A stretch of DNA of 64,000 nucleotides from Methylomonas subterranea (GCF_024505185.1 NZ_JANIBJ010000017.1:1-64000), one strand, 5' to 3'; shown: positions 45,487 to 56,799, numbered from the stretch's first letter. Notes: generated by a model from the sequence alone, not told the origin. Made by a program: numbers and translations.

Positions 45487-45957
45487 TTATAGCAGCAGGC
45501 CTTTGTTTTTCCAGTCAATTATCAAGGAATTTTTCAGCGATTCCGCTAGCGTGTTGATTTCTATCGTTCTTCCGGAATTTTGATACTCCAGCGCGATTTC
45601 CAAATCGGCCGCCGGCAGATATCCGGCGCCCAATTGCGGCCACTCCACGCAAACCAGGGCCTGCTGTTGCAGGTAATCGTTGATGCCCAACCATTCCAGC
45701 TCTTCCGGGTCTTTCAAGCGATATAAGTCGAAATGAAATACCACGCGGCCGTCCAGGCGGTATTCTTCCACCAAGCCGTAAGTGGGGCTTCTAACCGCGC
45801 CCCGGTGCCCCATGGCCCGCAGCAGTCCGCGAATCAAGGTGGTCTTACCGGCCCCCAGATCGCCGTACAAAAACAATAGACACTTTTGCGGCAACACACC
45901 GGCCAAGGCGGCACCCAATAATTCCGTTTCATCGCTATCCCGCAATTCGATTTTCAT
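45487..45957 (-). CDS. tsaE: tRNA t6A biosynthesis ATPase TsaE
   Basis: A 156-residue P-loop ATPase: GDLGAGKTTLIRGLL (Walker A), VRSPTYGLVEEY, VFHFDLYRLKDPEELEWLG and VCVEWPQLGAGYLP. It assists TsaB/TsaD in making threonylcarbamoyl-A37. The start overlaps the nnr stop by 4 bp. Confidence 0.95.
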   Translation of the reverse strand: MKIELRDSDETELLGAALAGVLPQKCLLFLYGDLGAGKTTLIRGLLRAMGHRGAVRSPTYGLVEEYRLDGRVVFHFDLYRLKDPEELEWLGINDYLQQQALVCVEWPQLGAGYLPAADLEIALEYQNSGRTIEINTLAESLKNSLIIDWKNKGLLL

Positions 45958-47417
45958 GGATTTAACAGCCCCCTGATTTTAGGTAACAATTCGCTGGCCA
46001 GCATGCCGCGTTCGCCTTGGCTTGCCGCGATTAAATCGGCCGCTTCGCCATGCACATGCACCGCCAGCGTTGCGGCATCCGTCAACGACAGACCCTGGGC
46101 CAGCAGCGCCGCCATGACGCCGACCAACACATCGCCCATGCCGCCGGCGGCCATGCCCGGATTACCGGTGGTATTGACCATGATGTTACCCGCGTCAGCA
46201 ATCAGGCTGCCCGCCCCTTTCAACACGCAGACGCCGGCATACCGGTTTTGCAACATTTTGACCGCAGCAAAGCGGTCGGCGCCAATATCGTGGGTCTTGC
46301 ACCCCAAAAGCCGCGCCGCCTCGCCGGGATGCGGGGTTAAGATCCAATTCGGCCGGCGGGTGGGTTGCCGCGCCAATAAATTCAATGCATCGGCATCGGC
46401 CACACAGGGTTTATCGCTTGCCAGGATCTGGCGAAGCATATCTTGCGCCCAACTATCCTGTCCCAAGCCCGGCCCGATGAGGATGACATCGGCCCGCTCC
46501 AACCAAGGCTGCAGATCGCCGGCGGTTTCCACCGCATGGCACATCAATTCGGGCCGGCCGATATTCAGCCAATCGACATGCTGGGCCCGGCTGGCAAGGC
46601 TGACCAAGCCGGCGCCACTGAACAGTGCCGCCTCGCCCGCCATGCGAATCGCCCCGCTAAAGCCCCGGTTCCCGCCAACCGCCAGCACATGGCCGAAATT
46701 ACCCTTGTGCGCGTTGCGGCGGCGGCGTTTCAAGGGTATTTTGCTTGCCAGCATGGCGGTGCGCGGAAGTTGAGCCAACACCGTTTCGGGCACGTTCAGG
46801 CTCGAACAGACGATATCGCCGCGATAATCGGCGGCGTCCCCGGTAAACAACCCGCACTTCAAGGCTATAAAGGTGACCGTGAGATCGGCCTTGACCGCGC
46901 ATCCCAACACGCAACCGGTATCGGCGTGCAGCCCCGACGGCACATCGATGCTCAAGACCGGACAGCCGGTGTTATTGATATGCGAGATCGCTTGCGCATA
47001 TTCCTCGCCGACCGGCCGGCTCAAGCCGGTGCCCAACAAGGCATCGACGATAACGCCCGCCGAATCGGCGCGACCGGCGAACCGCGCCACACGGCCGCCC
47101 GCTTGTATAAATTCCCGATACACGGTCAGTGCATCGCCCTTCAGTTGACCGGGGTCAATCAGCGTGTAGACCGAAAGGCGGAAACCGGCCGCCAAGGCCA
47201 GATTGGCCAATACATAGCCATCGCCGGCATTGTTGCCGGCTCCGCAAAACAGCGTGATTTCGGTTTGTCCCGGCCAACGCTGCCTTAGGGCGTTAAAGGC
47301 GGCCGCGCCGGCGCTACGCATCAATTGCAGCCCCGGCATCCGCAGATTGTGAATGGCGATATGCTCCGCCTCGCGAATTTGGGCTACGCGATAGAGCGCT
47401 GGCGAGGATGTTTGCAT
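45954..47417 (-). CDS. nnr: Bifunctional NAD(P)H-hydrate epimerase/dehydratase
   Basis: A 487-residue fusion. The N-terminal epimerase domain (YjeF_N, LFCGAGNNAGDGYVLANLAL) is joined to a C-terminal ADP-dependent dehydratase with a ribokinase-like fold (LAVGGNRGFSGAIRMAGEAA, ILTPHPGEAARLLG, NPGMAAGGMGDVLVG). It repairs hydrated NADH and NADPH. ATG 47417 (MQTSSPALYRVAQIREAEHI) is chosen because family similarity starts there; a longer frame runs into the divergent queG region. It is the first gene of the minus-strand operon, 52 bp from divergent queG. Confidence 0.93.
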   Translation of the reverse strand: MQTSSPALYRVAQIREAEHIAIHNLRMPGLQLMRSAGAAAFNALRQRWPGQTEITLFCGAGNNAGDGYVLANLALAAGFRLSVYTLIDPGQLKGDALTVYREFIQAGGRVARFAGRADSAGVIVDALLGTGLSRPVGEEYAQAISHINNTGCPVLSIDVPSGLHADTGCVLGCAVKADLTVTFIALKCGLFTGDAADYRGDIVCSSLNVPETVLAQLPRTAMLASKIPLKRRRRNAHKGNFGHVLAVGGNRGFSGAIRMAGEAALFSGAGLVSLASRAQHVDWLNIGRPELMCHAVETAGDLQPWLERADVILIGPGLGQDSWAQDMLRQILASDKPCVADADALNLLARQPTRRPNWILTPHPGEAARLLGCKTHDIGADRFAAVKMLQNRYAGVCVLKGAGSLIADAGNIMVNTTGNPGMAAGGMGDVLVGVMAALLAQGLSLTDAATLAVHVHGEAADLIAASQGERGMLASELLPKIRGLLNP

Positions 47418-47469
47418 GGCGTTGTTGTGTAAAATAGACGCGACCACGACATTATATGCCAAGCCCGCC

Positions 47470-48564
47470 ATGCCCCCAATCGAAACGCCGGATTTCCAAC
47501 AACTTGCCCTGCAAATCAAAGCCTGGGGCGGCGACTTGGGCTTTCAGCAAATCGGTATCAGCGACACCGACTTGAGCGCCGCCGAACGGCATCTGCAAGA
47601 TTGGCTGAGCAAGCACAGGCACGGCGACATGTATTACATGGCCGCGCACGGTTTCAAGCGCAGCCGCCCGGCCTTGTTGCAAGCCGGCACCCGCAGCATC
47701 GTCAGCGCCCGCATGGATTATCTGCCGGAAGATCCCTCGCGCGGCCGCGAGCTGCTGGATCAGCCCGCCACGGCCTTTGTCTCGCGCTATGCCTTGGGCC
47801 GCGACTACCACAAACTGCTGCGCAACAGACTGCAAAAACTGGCCGATAAAATCGCCGCCGAAATCGGCCCGTTCGGTTACCGGGCCTTCGTCGACAGCGC
47901 GCCGGTACTGGAAAAAGCCATCGCCGAAAAAGCCGGGCTGGGCTGGATAGGCAAACACAGCAACCTGATCAATCGCAAGGCCGGCTCCTGGTTCTTTCTG
48001 GGAGAAATCTACACCGACCTGCCCTTGCCGGCCGATGCGGCCGTCGGCAACCATTGCGGCCAATGCACGGCTTGCCTGGATATTTGCCCCACCCAGGCCA
48101 TAGTGGCGCCCTATCAGGTCGACGCCCGCCGCTGCGTATCGTATCTGACCATTGAACTGCAAGGCAGCATCCCGGAACACTTGCGCCCGTTGTTGGGTAA
48201 CCGCATCTACGGTTGCGACGATTGCCAATTGATTTGCCCGTGGAACCGCTTCGCGAAACTTAGCGCGGAAGCCGACTTTAAGCCCCGTCACAAGCTGGAT
48301 CACAGCAGCCTGCTGGAATTGTTCGGTTGGACTGAAAGTGAGTTCTTGCGGAAAACCGAAGGTTCGGCGATCAGGCGCATCGGCCATAAGCGCTGGCTGC
48401 GCAATATCGCCGTGGCGCTGGGCAACGGAATCGCCTCGGAAGACAGCATAACCGCATTACGGCAAAAACTTCTGCACGATGACGAGGGGGTGCGGGAACA
48501 TGCGGATTGGGCCTTGCGCCGGCTAAATACGCATCGGAGCACCGCTGAGGAACGAAGGGGTTGA
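47470..48564 (+). CDS. queG: Epoxyqueuosine reductase QueG
   Basis: A 364-residue cobalamin- and Fe-S-dependent enzyme of queuosine synthesis. SARMDYLPEDPSRGREL and FGYRAFVDSAPVLEKAIAEK are family blocks. Two 4Fe-4S motifs are CGQCTACLDICPTQAI and CDDCQLICPW. The C-terminal part carries HEAT-like repeats (RRIGHKRWLRNIAVALGN). ATG 47470 (MPPIETPDFQQLA) is used; an upstream in-frame ATG at 47416 would extend into the nnr start. Divergent from nnr. Confidence 0.93.
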   Translation: MPPIETPDFQQLALQIKAWGGDLGFQQIGISDTDLSAAERHLQDWLSKHRHGDMYYMAAHGFKRSRPALLQAGTRSIVSARMDYLPEDPSRGRELLDQPATAFVSRYALGRDYHKLLRNRLQKLADKIAAEIGPFGYRAFVDSAPVLEKAIAEKAGLGWIGKHSNLINRKAGSWFFLGEIYTDLPLPADAAVGNHCGQCTACLDICPTQAIVAPYQVDARRCVSYLTIELQGSIPEHLRPLLGNRIYGCDDCQLICPWNRFAKLSAEADFKPRHKLDHSSLLELFGWTESEFLRKTEGSAIRRIGHKRWLRNIAVALGNGIASEDSITALRQKLLHDDEGVREHADWALRRLNTHRSTAEERRG

Positions 48565-48884
48565 GGCGCAAACAATGTTAGCATCAACCGTGACGCGCCA
48601 AAAAGTATGATTTATTCCATCTTAGGGCACACATTTGAAAACAGAACTCAGTGTGCACCAGGAAGATAGTTTTTGGTTTTCATGTTTAGCCGCACCGCCA
48701 CCTCTGAACGCATACGGGGATTACAACTGAATCGGGCTAACCGGCTACGGAATGGCTATTGTAATCAAGCAAGGCTGACTGCTTGAGGCGCGCCTTAGCT
48801 TAATCGCACCCAATTTCCGCACAACTTAGGCATGGCAGGCCGGATTCGTGCTAAGATAGCGGTTTTTTTACGGCAGGTATAATT
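48565..48884. other. Intergenic region upstream of infA
   Basis: 320 bp with no supported gene or tRNA. The sequence near the end (CTAAGATAGC about 45 bp before infA) could hold a -10 element, but I saw no convincing -35. GGCAGGT lies shortly before the infA start. Confidence 0.4.
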
Positions 48885-49103
48885 ATGGCAAAAGAAGATC
48901 AGATTGAAATGGATGGAAAGGTTATCGACACCTTGCCCAATACCATGTTTCGCGTTGAACTGGAAAACGGCCACATCGTGACGGCTCACATTTCCGGCAA
49001 AATGCGCAAACACTATATCCGCATCCTGACCGGCGATAAAGTCCGGGTGGAAATGACACCCTACGACCTGACCAAGGGCCGCATCACATTCCGCAATCGC
49101 TGA
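48885..49103 (+). CDS. infA: Translation initiation factor IF-1
   Basis: A 72-residue S1-like OB-fold protein: [40 protein letters not shown] and [20 protein letters not shown]. The normal IF-1 length is about 72. It binds the 30S A site during initiation. Convergent with clpA, with an intervening hairpin. Confidence 0.97.
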   Translation: MAKEDQIEMDGKVIDTLPNTMFRVELENGHIVTAHISGKMRKHYIRILTGDKVRVEMTPYDLTKGRITFRNR

Positions 49104-49130
49104 TCCCGTTTTACACGGGATTGCGATTGC
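49093..49130. terminator. Hairpin between convergent infA and clpA
   Basis: Outer stem GCAATCGC/GCGATTGC (49093-49100, 49123-49130) and inner stem ATCCCG/CGGGAT (49103-49108, 49116-49121) enclose a 7-nt loop. It overlaps the infA stop codon. It may serve both directions; a T run is lacking. Confidence 0.55.
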
Positions 49131-49139
49131 TCTGTCCGT

Positions 49140-51419
49140 TTAGACCATCTGATTCATTTCCGAAACCACGAGTTGCTTGCCTTCGATACCAAACGCCAGT
49201 TGATCGTTTTCGACAAAAATCCGCACATGTCCACCGTTGACCAAACGACCGAACAACAGATCCTCGGCTAAGGGTTTTTTGACTTTTTCCTGAATCAAGC
49301 GCGCCATCGGTCTTGCGCCCATTTTTTCGTCGTAACCCCGTTCAGCAAGCCAAATCCGGGCATCCGTTTCCAGCGTCAAAGTGACGTTTTTGTCGGCCAG
49401 CACCGCTTCAAGCTCGAAAATAAACTTATCGACCACGCTGCCAACCACGCTGATATCCAGGGGTTTGAACTGTACGATGGCGTCTAGCCGGTTTCTGAAC
49501 TCCGGCGAAAAACCGCGTTCTATCACTTTCATACTGTCGGTAGCGTGGTTCTGTTCGGTAAAGCCGATCGACGCCCGACTGCCCTCCTCTGCCCCGGCAT
49601 TGGTGGTCATGATCAGGATCACGTTACGAAAATCGGCTTTACGGCCGTTGTTGTCGGTCAAGGTGCCGTGATCCATGACCTGTAACAGCAGGTTGAATAC
49701 ATCGGGATGGGCTTTCTCCAGCTCGTCCAACAACAACACAGCATGCGGATGCTTGGTGACCGCTTCGGTCAGCAAGCCGCCTTGATCAAAACCCACATAT
49801 CCCGGAGGCGCGCCTATCAGGCGAGATACCGTATGGCGCTCCATGTATTCGGACATATCGAAGCGGATCAGCTCTATGCCCAGCACCTTGGCCAATTGGC
49901 GAGTCACTTCGGTTTTGCCGACCCCAGTGGGGCCCGCGAACAGGAAGGAACCAATGGTTTTGGTGGTGTCGCGCAGACCCGCCCTAGACAACTTGATGGC
50001 GGAAGTCAGCTCGGAAATCGCTTCGTCCTGTCCGAATACCAGCATTTTCAAATTTTTCTCCAGATTGGACAGTTTATCCTTGTCGCTGGCCGATACCGAC
50101 TGGGCAGGCACCCTAGCAATTTTGGCGACAATCTCCTCAATGTCCGGCGCGTCGATGGTGGCCTTGCGTTCGCCTTCCACAAACAGCCGCTGCCGCGCTC
50201 CCGCCTCGTCAATGACATCGATGGCCTTATCGGGCAAGTGCCGGTCGGTGATATATCGCACGGATAATTCCACCGCGGCCCGCAGAGCCTCCTGGGTATA
50301 CTTAAGGCCGTGGTGCTCTTCGAAACGGGTTTTCAGGCCTTTCAAAATCTGCACGGCATCTTCCACGCTAGGCTCTACGACGTCTATTTTTTGGAAGCGA
50401 CGCGCCAGGGCATGGTCTTTCTCGAAAATGCCGCGATATTCCTGATAGGTGGTAGAGCCTATGCAGCGCAGTTGACCCGAGGCCAACACCGGCTTGATCA
50501 GATTGGAAGCATCCATCACGCCGCCGGACGCCGAGCCCGCACCGATAATGGTGTGAATTTCGTCAATGAACAAAATGGAATTGGGTTCTTTTTTCAGCTG
50601 GACCACCAGTGATTTCAGGCGCTTTTCAAAATCGCCCCGGTATTTGGTACCGGCTACCAGGGCGCCCATATCCAACGAATAAATCACATTGTTCAGCAAA
50701 ATCTCCGGCACTTGCTCTTCGACGATACGCTTGGCCAAGCCCTCCGCGATAGCGGTTTTACCAACCCCGGCTTCCCCAACCAGCAAGGGGTTGTTTTTGC
50801 GCCGCCGACACAAGACCTGTATGGTTCTTTCGACTTCGGAATCGCGCCCGATCAGCGGATCGATATTGCCCTTGATCGCTTCTTCATTCAGATTGGTAGC
50901 GTATTTTTCCAGCGGACTGGCCGTGGCGTCGCCGATACCGCGTTCGGTTTCACTCTCTTCGGCGGGGCTTTGTTTTTGCTGCTGTTCGATTTTGGAAACC
51001 CCGTGAGCCAGATAATTCACCACATCCAGGCGGGTGATATCCTGCCTGTTCAACAGATAAACCGCATGCGAATCCTGTTCGCTGAACAGAGCTACAAACA
51101 GATTGGCGCCGGTAACTTCTTTTTTGTCGGACGCCTGCACATGAAACACCGCCCTCTGCAATACCCTTTGAAACCCCAGCGTGGGCTGGGTTTCCCGCTG
51201 TATGCCTTCCGGAATCAGGGAAATGGTTTCGTCGATAAAACGGGTCAGCTCGGCGCGCAGGGCGTTTACATTGCAACCGCAGGCAATCAGTATTGGTATA
51301 GTGGTGACGTTATCCAGTAAGGATAACAATAAATGTTCGACCGTTATGAATTCGTGTCGTTTGGCATGGGCACTTGTAAATGCTGCATTCAATGTCACTT
51401 CAAGTTCTTTGCTTAGCAT
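49140..51419 (-). CDS. clpA: ClpA, ATPase of the ClpAP protease
   Basis: A 759-residue Hsp100 unfoldase: Clp N domain (about 1-145), AAA+ 1 (GEAGVGKTAIAEGLA) and AAA+ 2 (GPTGVGKTEVTRQLA), with LLLDELEKAHPDVFNLLLQV as the second Walker B. The length matches ClpA rather than ClpB, since no middle coiled coil is present. It feeds substrates into ClpP and works with ClpS encoded 9 bp upstream. Confidence 0.96.
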   Translation of the reverse strand: MLSKELEVTLNAAFTSAHAKRHEFITVEHLLLSLLDNVTTIPILIACGCNVNALRAELTRFIDETISLIPEGIQRETQPTLGFQRVLQRAVFHVQASDKKEVTGANLFVALFSEQDSHAVYLLNRQDITRLDVVNYLAHGVSKIEQQQKQSPAEESETERGIGDATASPLEKYATNLNEEAIKGNIDPLIGRDSEVERTIQVLCRRRKNNPLLVGEAGVGKTAIAEGLAKRIVEEQVPEILLNNVIYSLDMGALVAGTKYRGDFEKRLKSLVVQLKKEPNSILFIDEIHTIIGAGSASGGVMDASNLIKPVLASGQLRCIGSTTYQEYRGIFEKDHALARRFQKIDVVEPSVEDAVQILKGLKTRFEEHHGLKYTQEALRAAVELSVRYITDRHLPDKAIDVIDEAGARQRLFVEGERKATIDAPDIEEIVAKIARVPAQSVSASDKDKLSNLEKNLKMLVFGQDEAISELTSAIKLSRAGLRDTTKTIGSFLFAGPTGVGKTEVTRQLAKVLGIELIRFDMSEYMERHTVSRLIGAPPGYVGFDQGGLLTEAVTKHPHAVLLLDELEKAHPDVFNLLLQVMDHGTLTDNNGRKADFRNVILIMTTNAGAEEGSRASIGFTEQNHATDSMKVIERGFSPEFRNRLDAIVQFKPLDISVVGSVVDKFIFELEAVLADKNVTLTLETDARIWLAERGYDEKMGARPMARLIQEKVKKPLAEDLLFGRLVNGGHVRIFVENDQLAFGIEGKQLVVSEMNQMV

Positions 51420-51428
51420 GGCTACCTC

Positions 51429-51752
51429 TCACGCTTCTTCCATTGTGCACATCAACGGATGATGATGCTCCCTGGAATAATCATTAACAATATGTACCTT
51501 GGTTTCGGCCACATCTTTGGTGTAGGTGCCGCACACCCCCACTCCTTGCGTATGCACTTGCAGCATCACTTGGGTGGCTCTCTCCTGACTCATATTAAAA
51601 AAGCCGGTGAGAATTTCGACTACAAAATCCATCGGAGTAAAATCGTCGTTCAGTAACAGCACCTTGAAAAGAGGCGGTCTTTTCAACTGCGGTTTTGCCT
51701 GCTGTACGACAATGTCACCATCATTGTCTCTCATGGGATCGAAATCAGTCAT
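51429..51752 (-). CDS. clpS: ClpS, N-end-rule adaptor of ClpAP
   Basis: A 107-residue adaptor: KVLLLNDDFTPMDFVVEILT, MLQVHTQGVGVCGTYTKDVA and ETKVHIVNDYSREHHHPLMC. It presents N-degron substrates to ClpA and modulates its activity. It precedes clpA in the same transcript. Confidence 0.96.
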   Translation of the reverse strand: MTDFDPMRDNDGDIVVQQAKPQLKRPPLFKVLLLNDDFTPMDFVVEILTGFFNMSQERATQVMLQVHTQGVGVCGTYTKDVAETKVHIVNDYSREHHHPLMCTMEEA

Positions 51753-51877
51753 GTTCCGGGTTTGCCTGTTTGGTTCAGGGTTTTAACATAGCGCCTAACT
51801 TGGCAAATTTCAATCTTTACCCACATAAAAAACATTTCGCGTAAAATGCGCCCCCTTATAAGACTTTACCCGCACAC

Positions 51878-52333
51878 ATGGTCTGGAAACCCCACGTTAC
51901 CGTTGCCGCCGTCATCGAAAAAGACCAGCGTTTTTTGCTGGTCGAAGAGACAACAGAGCACGGCATTGCGTTCAATCAACCCGCCGGCCATCTCGAACCG
52001 GACGAAGATCTGATCAGCGCCGTCAAGCGCGAAGTTCTGGAAGAAACCGCCTGGCAATTTGAGCCGGAAGCCCTGGTGGCCGTTCAACTGTGGCGCAAAA
52101 CACCGGAAGCTCCCAGTTTCATGCGTTTTTGTTTCTGCGGCAGCGTACATGACCATAAGCCCGAGCAGCTCCTGGATGTCGGCATTTTAGCGACCCATTG
52201 GTTGAACCGCGCGGAAATAATGGCAAAACATGACCAATTACGCAGTCCCTTGGTGCTGATCAGCGTGGATCATTATTTAAAGGGGTATCGGCATCCGCTG
52301 TCCCTACTACACACATTCTTAGACTTGGCATGA
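51878..52333 (+). CDS. Nudix hydrolase (NudJ-like)
   Basis: A 151-residue Nudix protein. The box [20 protein letters not shown] followed by T fits G-x5-E-x7-REUxEE. In gamma-proteobacteria the gene preceding mnmA is commonly nudJ (phosphatase of HMP-PP and nucleoside di/triphosphates). The stop overlaps mnmA as ATGA. Confidence 0.9.
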   Translation: MVWKPHVTVAAVIEKDQRFLLVEETTEHGIAFNQPAGHLEPDEDLISAVKREVLEETAWQFEPEALVAVQLWRKTPEAPSFMRFCFCGSVHDHKPEQLLDVGILATHWLNRAEIMAKHDQLRSPLVLISVDHYLKGYRHPLSLLHTFLDLA

Positions 52334-53424
52334 GCAAACACATCATCGTCGGCATGTCCGGCGGCGTCGATTCTTCCGTCACGGCATTAATGCTGCAAGA
52401 ACAAGGCCACAAAGTCACGGGCTTGTTCATGAAAAACTGGGAGGAAGACGACGGCACCGAATATTGCACCGCGATGCAAGATTTGGCCGATGCGCAGCAG
52501 GTTTGCGACACGCTGGGCATCGAATTAAAGACCGTCAACTTTGCCGCCGAATACTGGGACGAAGTGTTTGAAGTGTTTTTGTCGGAGTTTAAAGCTGGTC
52601 GGACACCCAATCCCGACATTCTTTGTAACAAACATGTCAAATTTAGGGCATTTTTGAACTACGCGATCGAAGACCTGGGCGCCGAATACATCGCCACCGG
52701 CCACTACGCCCGCGTCGATGAACAAGACGGTGAATTTCGGTTATTAAAAGGCCTGGATCCCAACAAGGAACAAAGCTACTTCTTATACGCGATGGGCCAG
52801 AAAGCGCTGTCGAAAACCCTGTTCCCGATCGGCCATCTGCATAAACCGGATATCCGCGCCATGGCCGAAAAAGCCGGCTTCACCAACAGCCGCAAGAAAG
52901 ACAGCACCGGCATTTGCTTCATCGGCGAACGCAAATTCAAGGAATTCCTGCAACGCTACTTGCCGCATCAGCCAGGCGAAATGCGCACCCCGGAAGGCCA
53001 ATATATCGGCAAGCACCACGGCTTGATGTATTACACGCTGGGCCAACGCCAAGGTTTAGGCATAGGCGGAGTCAAGGACGCGCCGGACGAGCCCTGGTTC
53101 GTTCTGGAAAAAGACCTGGAGAATAACGTCTTGATCGTCGGCCAAGGCCACGATCATCCGTTGATGCTGCACAACACATTGGAAGCCGGCCAACTCGACT
53201 GGTGCGGCAGCAAGCCTTTGACCGAAACCATCCGCTGCGCCGCTAAAACCCGCTACCGCCAACCGGATCAAACCTGCGTCGTCGAACCGCTGGATGGCGG
53301 CACCCGCGTCAAAGTCCGCTTCGACGAACACCAACGGGCGATTACGCCTGGGCAGTCGGTGGTGTTTTATTTGGGGGAAGTTTGTTTGGGTGGTGGAATT
53401 ATAGAAACCAAATACAACGCTTAA
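52330..53424 (+). CDS. mnmA: tRNA 2-thiouridylase MnmA
   Basis: A 364-residue enzyme. The PP-loop is [22 protein letters not shown] supplies the first catalytic cysteine region and [20 protein letters not shown] the second. It thiolates U34 of tRNAs for Lys, Glu and Gln. Co-transcribed with the Nudix gene. Confidence 0.95.
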   Translation: MSKHIIVGMSGGVDSSVTALMLQEQGHKVTGLFMKNWEEDDGTEYCTAMQDLADAQQVCDTLGIELKTVNFAAEYWDEVFEVFLSEFKAGRTPNPDILCNKHVKFRAFLNYAIEDLGAEYIATGHYARVDEQDGEFRLLKGLDPNKEQSYFLYAMGQKALSKTLFPIGHLHKPDIRAMAEKAGFTNSRKKDSTGICFIGERKFKEFLQRYLPHQPGEMRTPEGQYIGKHHGLMYYTLGQRQGLGIGGVKDAPDEPWFVLEKDLENNVLIVGQGHDHPLMLHNTLEAGQLDWCGSKPLTETIRCAAKTRYRQPDQTCVVEPLDGGTRVKVRFDEHQRAITPGQSVVFYLGEVCLGGGIIETKYNA

Positions 53425-53427
53425 ACC

Positions 53428-54072
53428 ATGGCAGAGAACGAAAGCCAGATTGTTTACGTACTGACCAATCCCGCCATGCCGGGATTAGTGAAGATCGGTA
53501 AAACGACGCAAGTCGAAGTGGAAAGCCGCATGAAGCAACTATACGGTACGGGAGTACCAGTACCGTTTGATTGCACTTTTGCCTGCCAAGTCAAAAATGC
53601 AACGGAAGTGGAAGAGGCGCTACACCTCGCCTTTGGCATGCACCGCATCAACCCAAACAGAGAATTCTTCAAAATAGAAGCAGAGCGAGTTATCGCCATT
53701 TTGAAGCTTTTGAAAGTCGATGAAATTACCTCTCAGGTGGAACAGACCATTGAATCCGATATTTCCGAAGCCGATAAACAATCCGCCCAAACCTTAAAGC
53801 AGGCAAAACGCCCGAGGATGAACTTTCATCAATTAGGCATCCTGAACGGATCAATACTAATTTCAAAAGATGGGAAACATCAAGCCGAAGTCGTCGATGA
53901 AAAGAAAGTTTTATTCAACGAAGAAATTTGCTCTCTAACAGCGGCGACAAGAAAATTATTAAGTTTGCCGGATGATTACCCTCTACAACCTTCACCACAT
54001 TGGACCTTCAATGGTCGAACCATTAAAGAACTCTATGAAGATTTTCACTCCAACAACGATGAAGACGAGTGA
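53428..54072 (+). CDS. GIY-YIG (T5orf172-type) domain protein
   Basis: A 214-residue protein. The N-terminal domain (IVYVLTNPAMPGLVKIGKTT, about 8-100) is of the T5orf172/Mug113 type in the GIY-YIG superfamily. The C-terminal part (about 135-214; LNGSILISKDGKHQAEVVDE, SAATRKLLS-like motif, HWTFNGRTIKELYED) resembles DUF4357/RAMA-type modules found in restriction- and modification-linked proteins. It starts 3 bp after the mnmA stop, and its codon use is more AT-rich than its neighbours, suggesting an acquired gene. The target, DNA or RNA, is unknown. Confidence 0.75.
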   Translation: MAENESQIVYVLTNPAMPGLVKIGKTTQVEVESRMKQLYGTGVPVPFDCTFACQVKNATEVEEALHLAFGMHRINPNREFFKIEAERVIAILKLLKVDEITSQVEQTIESDISEADKQSAQTLKQAKRPRMNFHQLGILNGSILISKDGKHQAEVVDEKKVLFNEEICSLTAATRKLLSLPDDYPLQPSPHWTFNGRTIKELYEDFHSNNDEDE

Positions 54073-54112
54073 TTACTCTTTCAAGCAAAAATTTAGTTTT
54101 TCAAATATATAG

Positions 54113-55480
<1,368 letters not shown>

Positions 55481-55493
55481 ACACCAGGACAGG

Positions 55494-56726
55494 TTGTTGC
55501 TGAACTTCATCTGGATATTCTTCTTCCTGAGCGCCTTCGCCACCGCCGCCTTCAAGCTGCTGGTGTTGGACGACACCCAGGTGTTTTCCGAGTTGATGAC
55601 GGCGATGTTCAGCCAGGCTAAGACCGCGTTCGAAATTTCGCTGGGGCTGAGCGGCGTGCTGGCCTTGTGGTTAGGTCTCATGAAAATCGGCGAGCATAGC
55701 GGTTTCATCGACTTGTTGACCAAGGCGCTGAATCCGCTGTTCAACCGGCTGATGCCGGAGATACCGAAAAATCATCCGGCGCTCGGCGCGCTGACGATGA
55801 ACATCGCCGCCAACATGCTGGGGCTGGACAATGCGGCGACGCCGATGGGCATCAAGGCCATGCAGGAAATGCAGACCCTGAATCCGCATCCGGAACGCGC
55901 CAGCAATGCGCAGATTTTGTTTCTGGTATTGAACACCTCGTCGGTGACCTTGTTTCCGGTGACGATCTTCGCCTACCGGGCGCAACTGGGCGCGGCCAAT
56001 CCAACCGACGTGTTCATCCCGATATTGATCGCCACGTACATATCGACGCTGACCGGTTTGCTGGCAGTCGCCGCAGTGCAGAAGATCAATCTGCTGGACA
56101 AGGTGGTATTGGTTTATCTGGGTGGCATCAGCGCCTTGATCGCCGGCATTCTGATATATTTTTCCGGCCTGGATCGGGCGGAGATGTTGCAACAATCGGC
56201 CTTGCTTAGCCACGTGATTTTGTTCAGTTTGGTAACAGCTTTCATCGCCGCCGCCGCTTACAAACGCCTGAACGCTTACGAACTATTTGTAGACGGCGCC
56301 AAGCAAGGTTTTCAGACGGCGATTGGCATCATCCCTTATCTGGTGGCGATGCTGGTGGCCTTCGGGGTGTTTCGGGCCAGCGGCGCATTGGAGTTGGTGA
56401 CCGATGGCGTCAGGCTATTGGTCAATGTGGCCGGCATCGACAACCGCTTCATCGACGGCTTGCCCACCGCATTGATGAAACCCTTCAGCGGCAGCGGCGC
56501 GCGGGCGATGATGATAGATACCATGCAGACTCACGGTGCCGATTCTTTCGCAGGCCGGCTAGCATCGGTAGTGCAAGGCAGCACCGAGACCACGTTTTAT
56601 GTGTTGGCGGTGTATTTCGGCGCGGTCAACATCAAGCAGATACGCCATGCCGCTGCCTGCGGCATCGTCGCCGATCTGAGCGGGATTATTTCCGCGATTT
56701 TGGTGACTTATTGGTTTTTCGGTTAA
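55494..56726 (+). CDS. Nucleoside-recognition (Gate) domain protein, SpmA-SpmB-like fusion
   Basis: A 410-residue membrane protein with two Gate-type halves. The N-terminal half has ANMLGLDNAATPMGIKAMQE (SpmA-like) and the C-terminal half GSTETTFYVLAVYFGAVNIK (SpmB-like), about ten hydrophobic segments in all. Spore-forming bacteria encode these as two genes; this organism presumably does not sporulate. Substrate is unknown. The start is TTG 55494 (or TTG 55497), preceded by AGGACAGG. Downstream of purB. Confidence 0.85.
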   Translation: MLLNFIWIFFFLSAFATAAFKLLVLDDTQVFSELMTAMFSQAKTAFEISLGLSGVLALWLGLMKIGEHSGFIDLLTKALNPLFNRLMPEIPKNHPALGALTMNIAANMLGLDNAATPMGIKAMQEMQTLNPHPERASNAQILFLVLNTSSVTLFPVTIFAYRAQLGAANPTDVFIPILIATYISTLTGLLAVAAVQKINLLDKVVLVYLGGISALIAGILIYFSGLDRAEMLQQSALLSHVILFSLVTAFIAAAAYKRLNAYELFVDGAKQGFQTAIGIIPYLVAMLVAFGVFRASGALELVTDGVRLLVNVAGIDNRFIDGLPTALMKPFSGSGARAMMIDTMQTHGADSFAGRLASVVQGSTETTFYVLAVYFGAVNIKQIRHAAACGIVADLSGIISAILVTYWFFG

Positions 56727-56740
56727 TTTTTCAAGTGGAC

Positions 56741-56766
56741 GGTGCATTACGCTACGCTAATGCACC
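56741..56766. repeat. Short palindrome between the Gate gene and mtaB
   Basis: A 9-bp perfect stem GGTGCATTA/TAATGCACC with loop CGCTACGC, followed by CTACACG. Similar sequences recur widely in proteobacterial genomes. It may be a terminator-like or mobile repeat. Confidence 0.6.
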
Positions 56767-56799
56767 CTACACGTTATCGATTCAACGTTTCACGACAAC

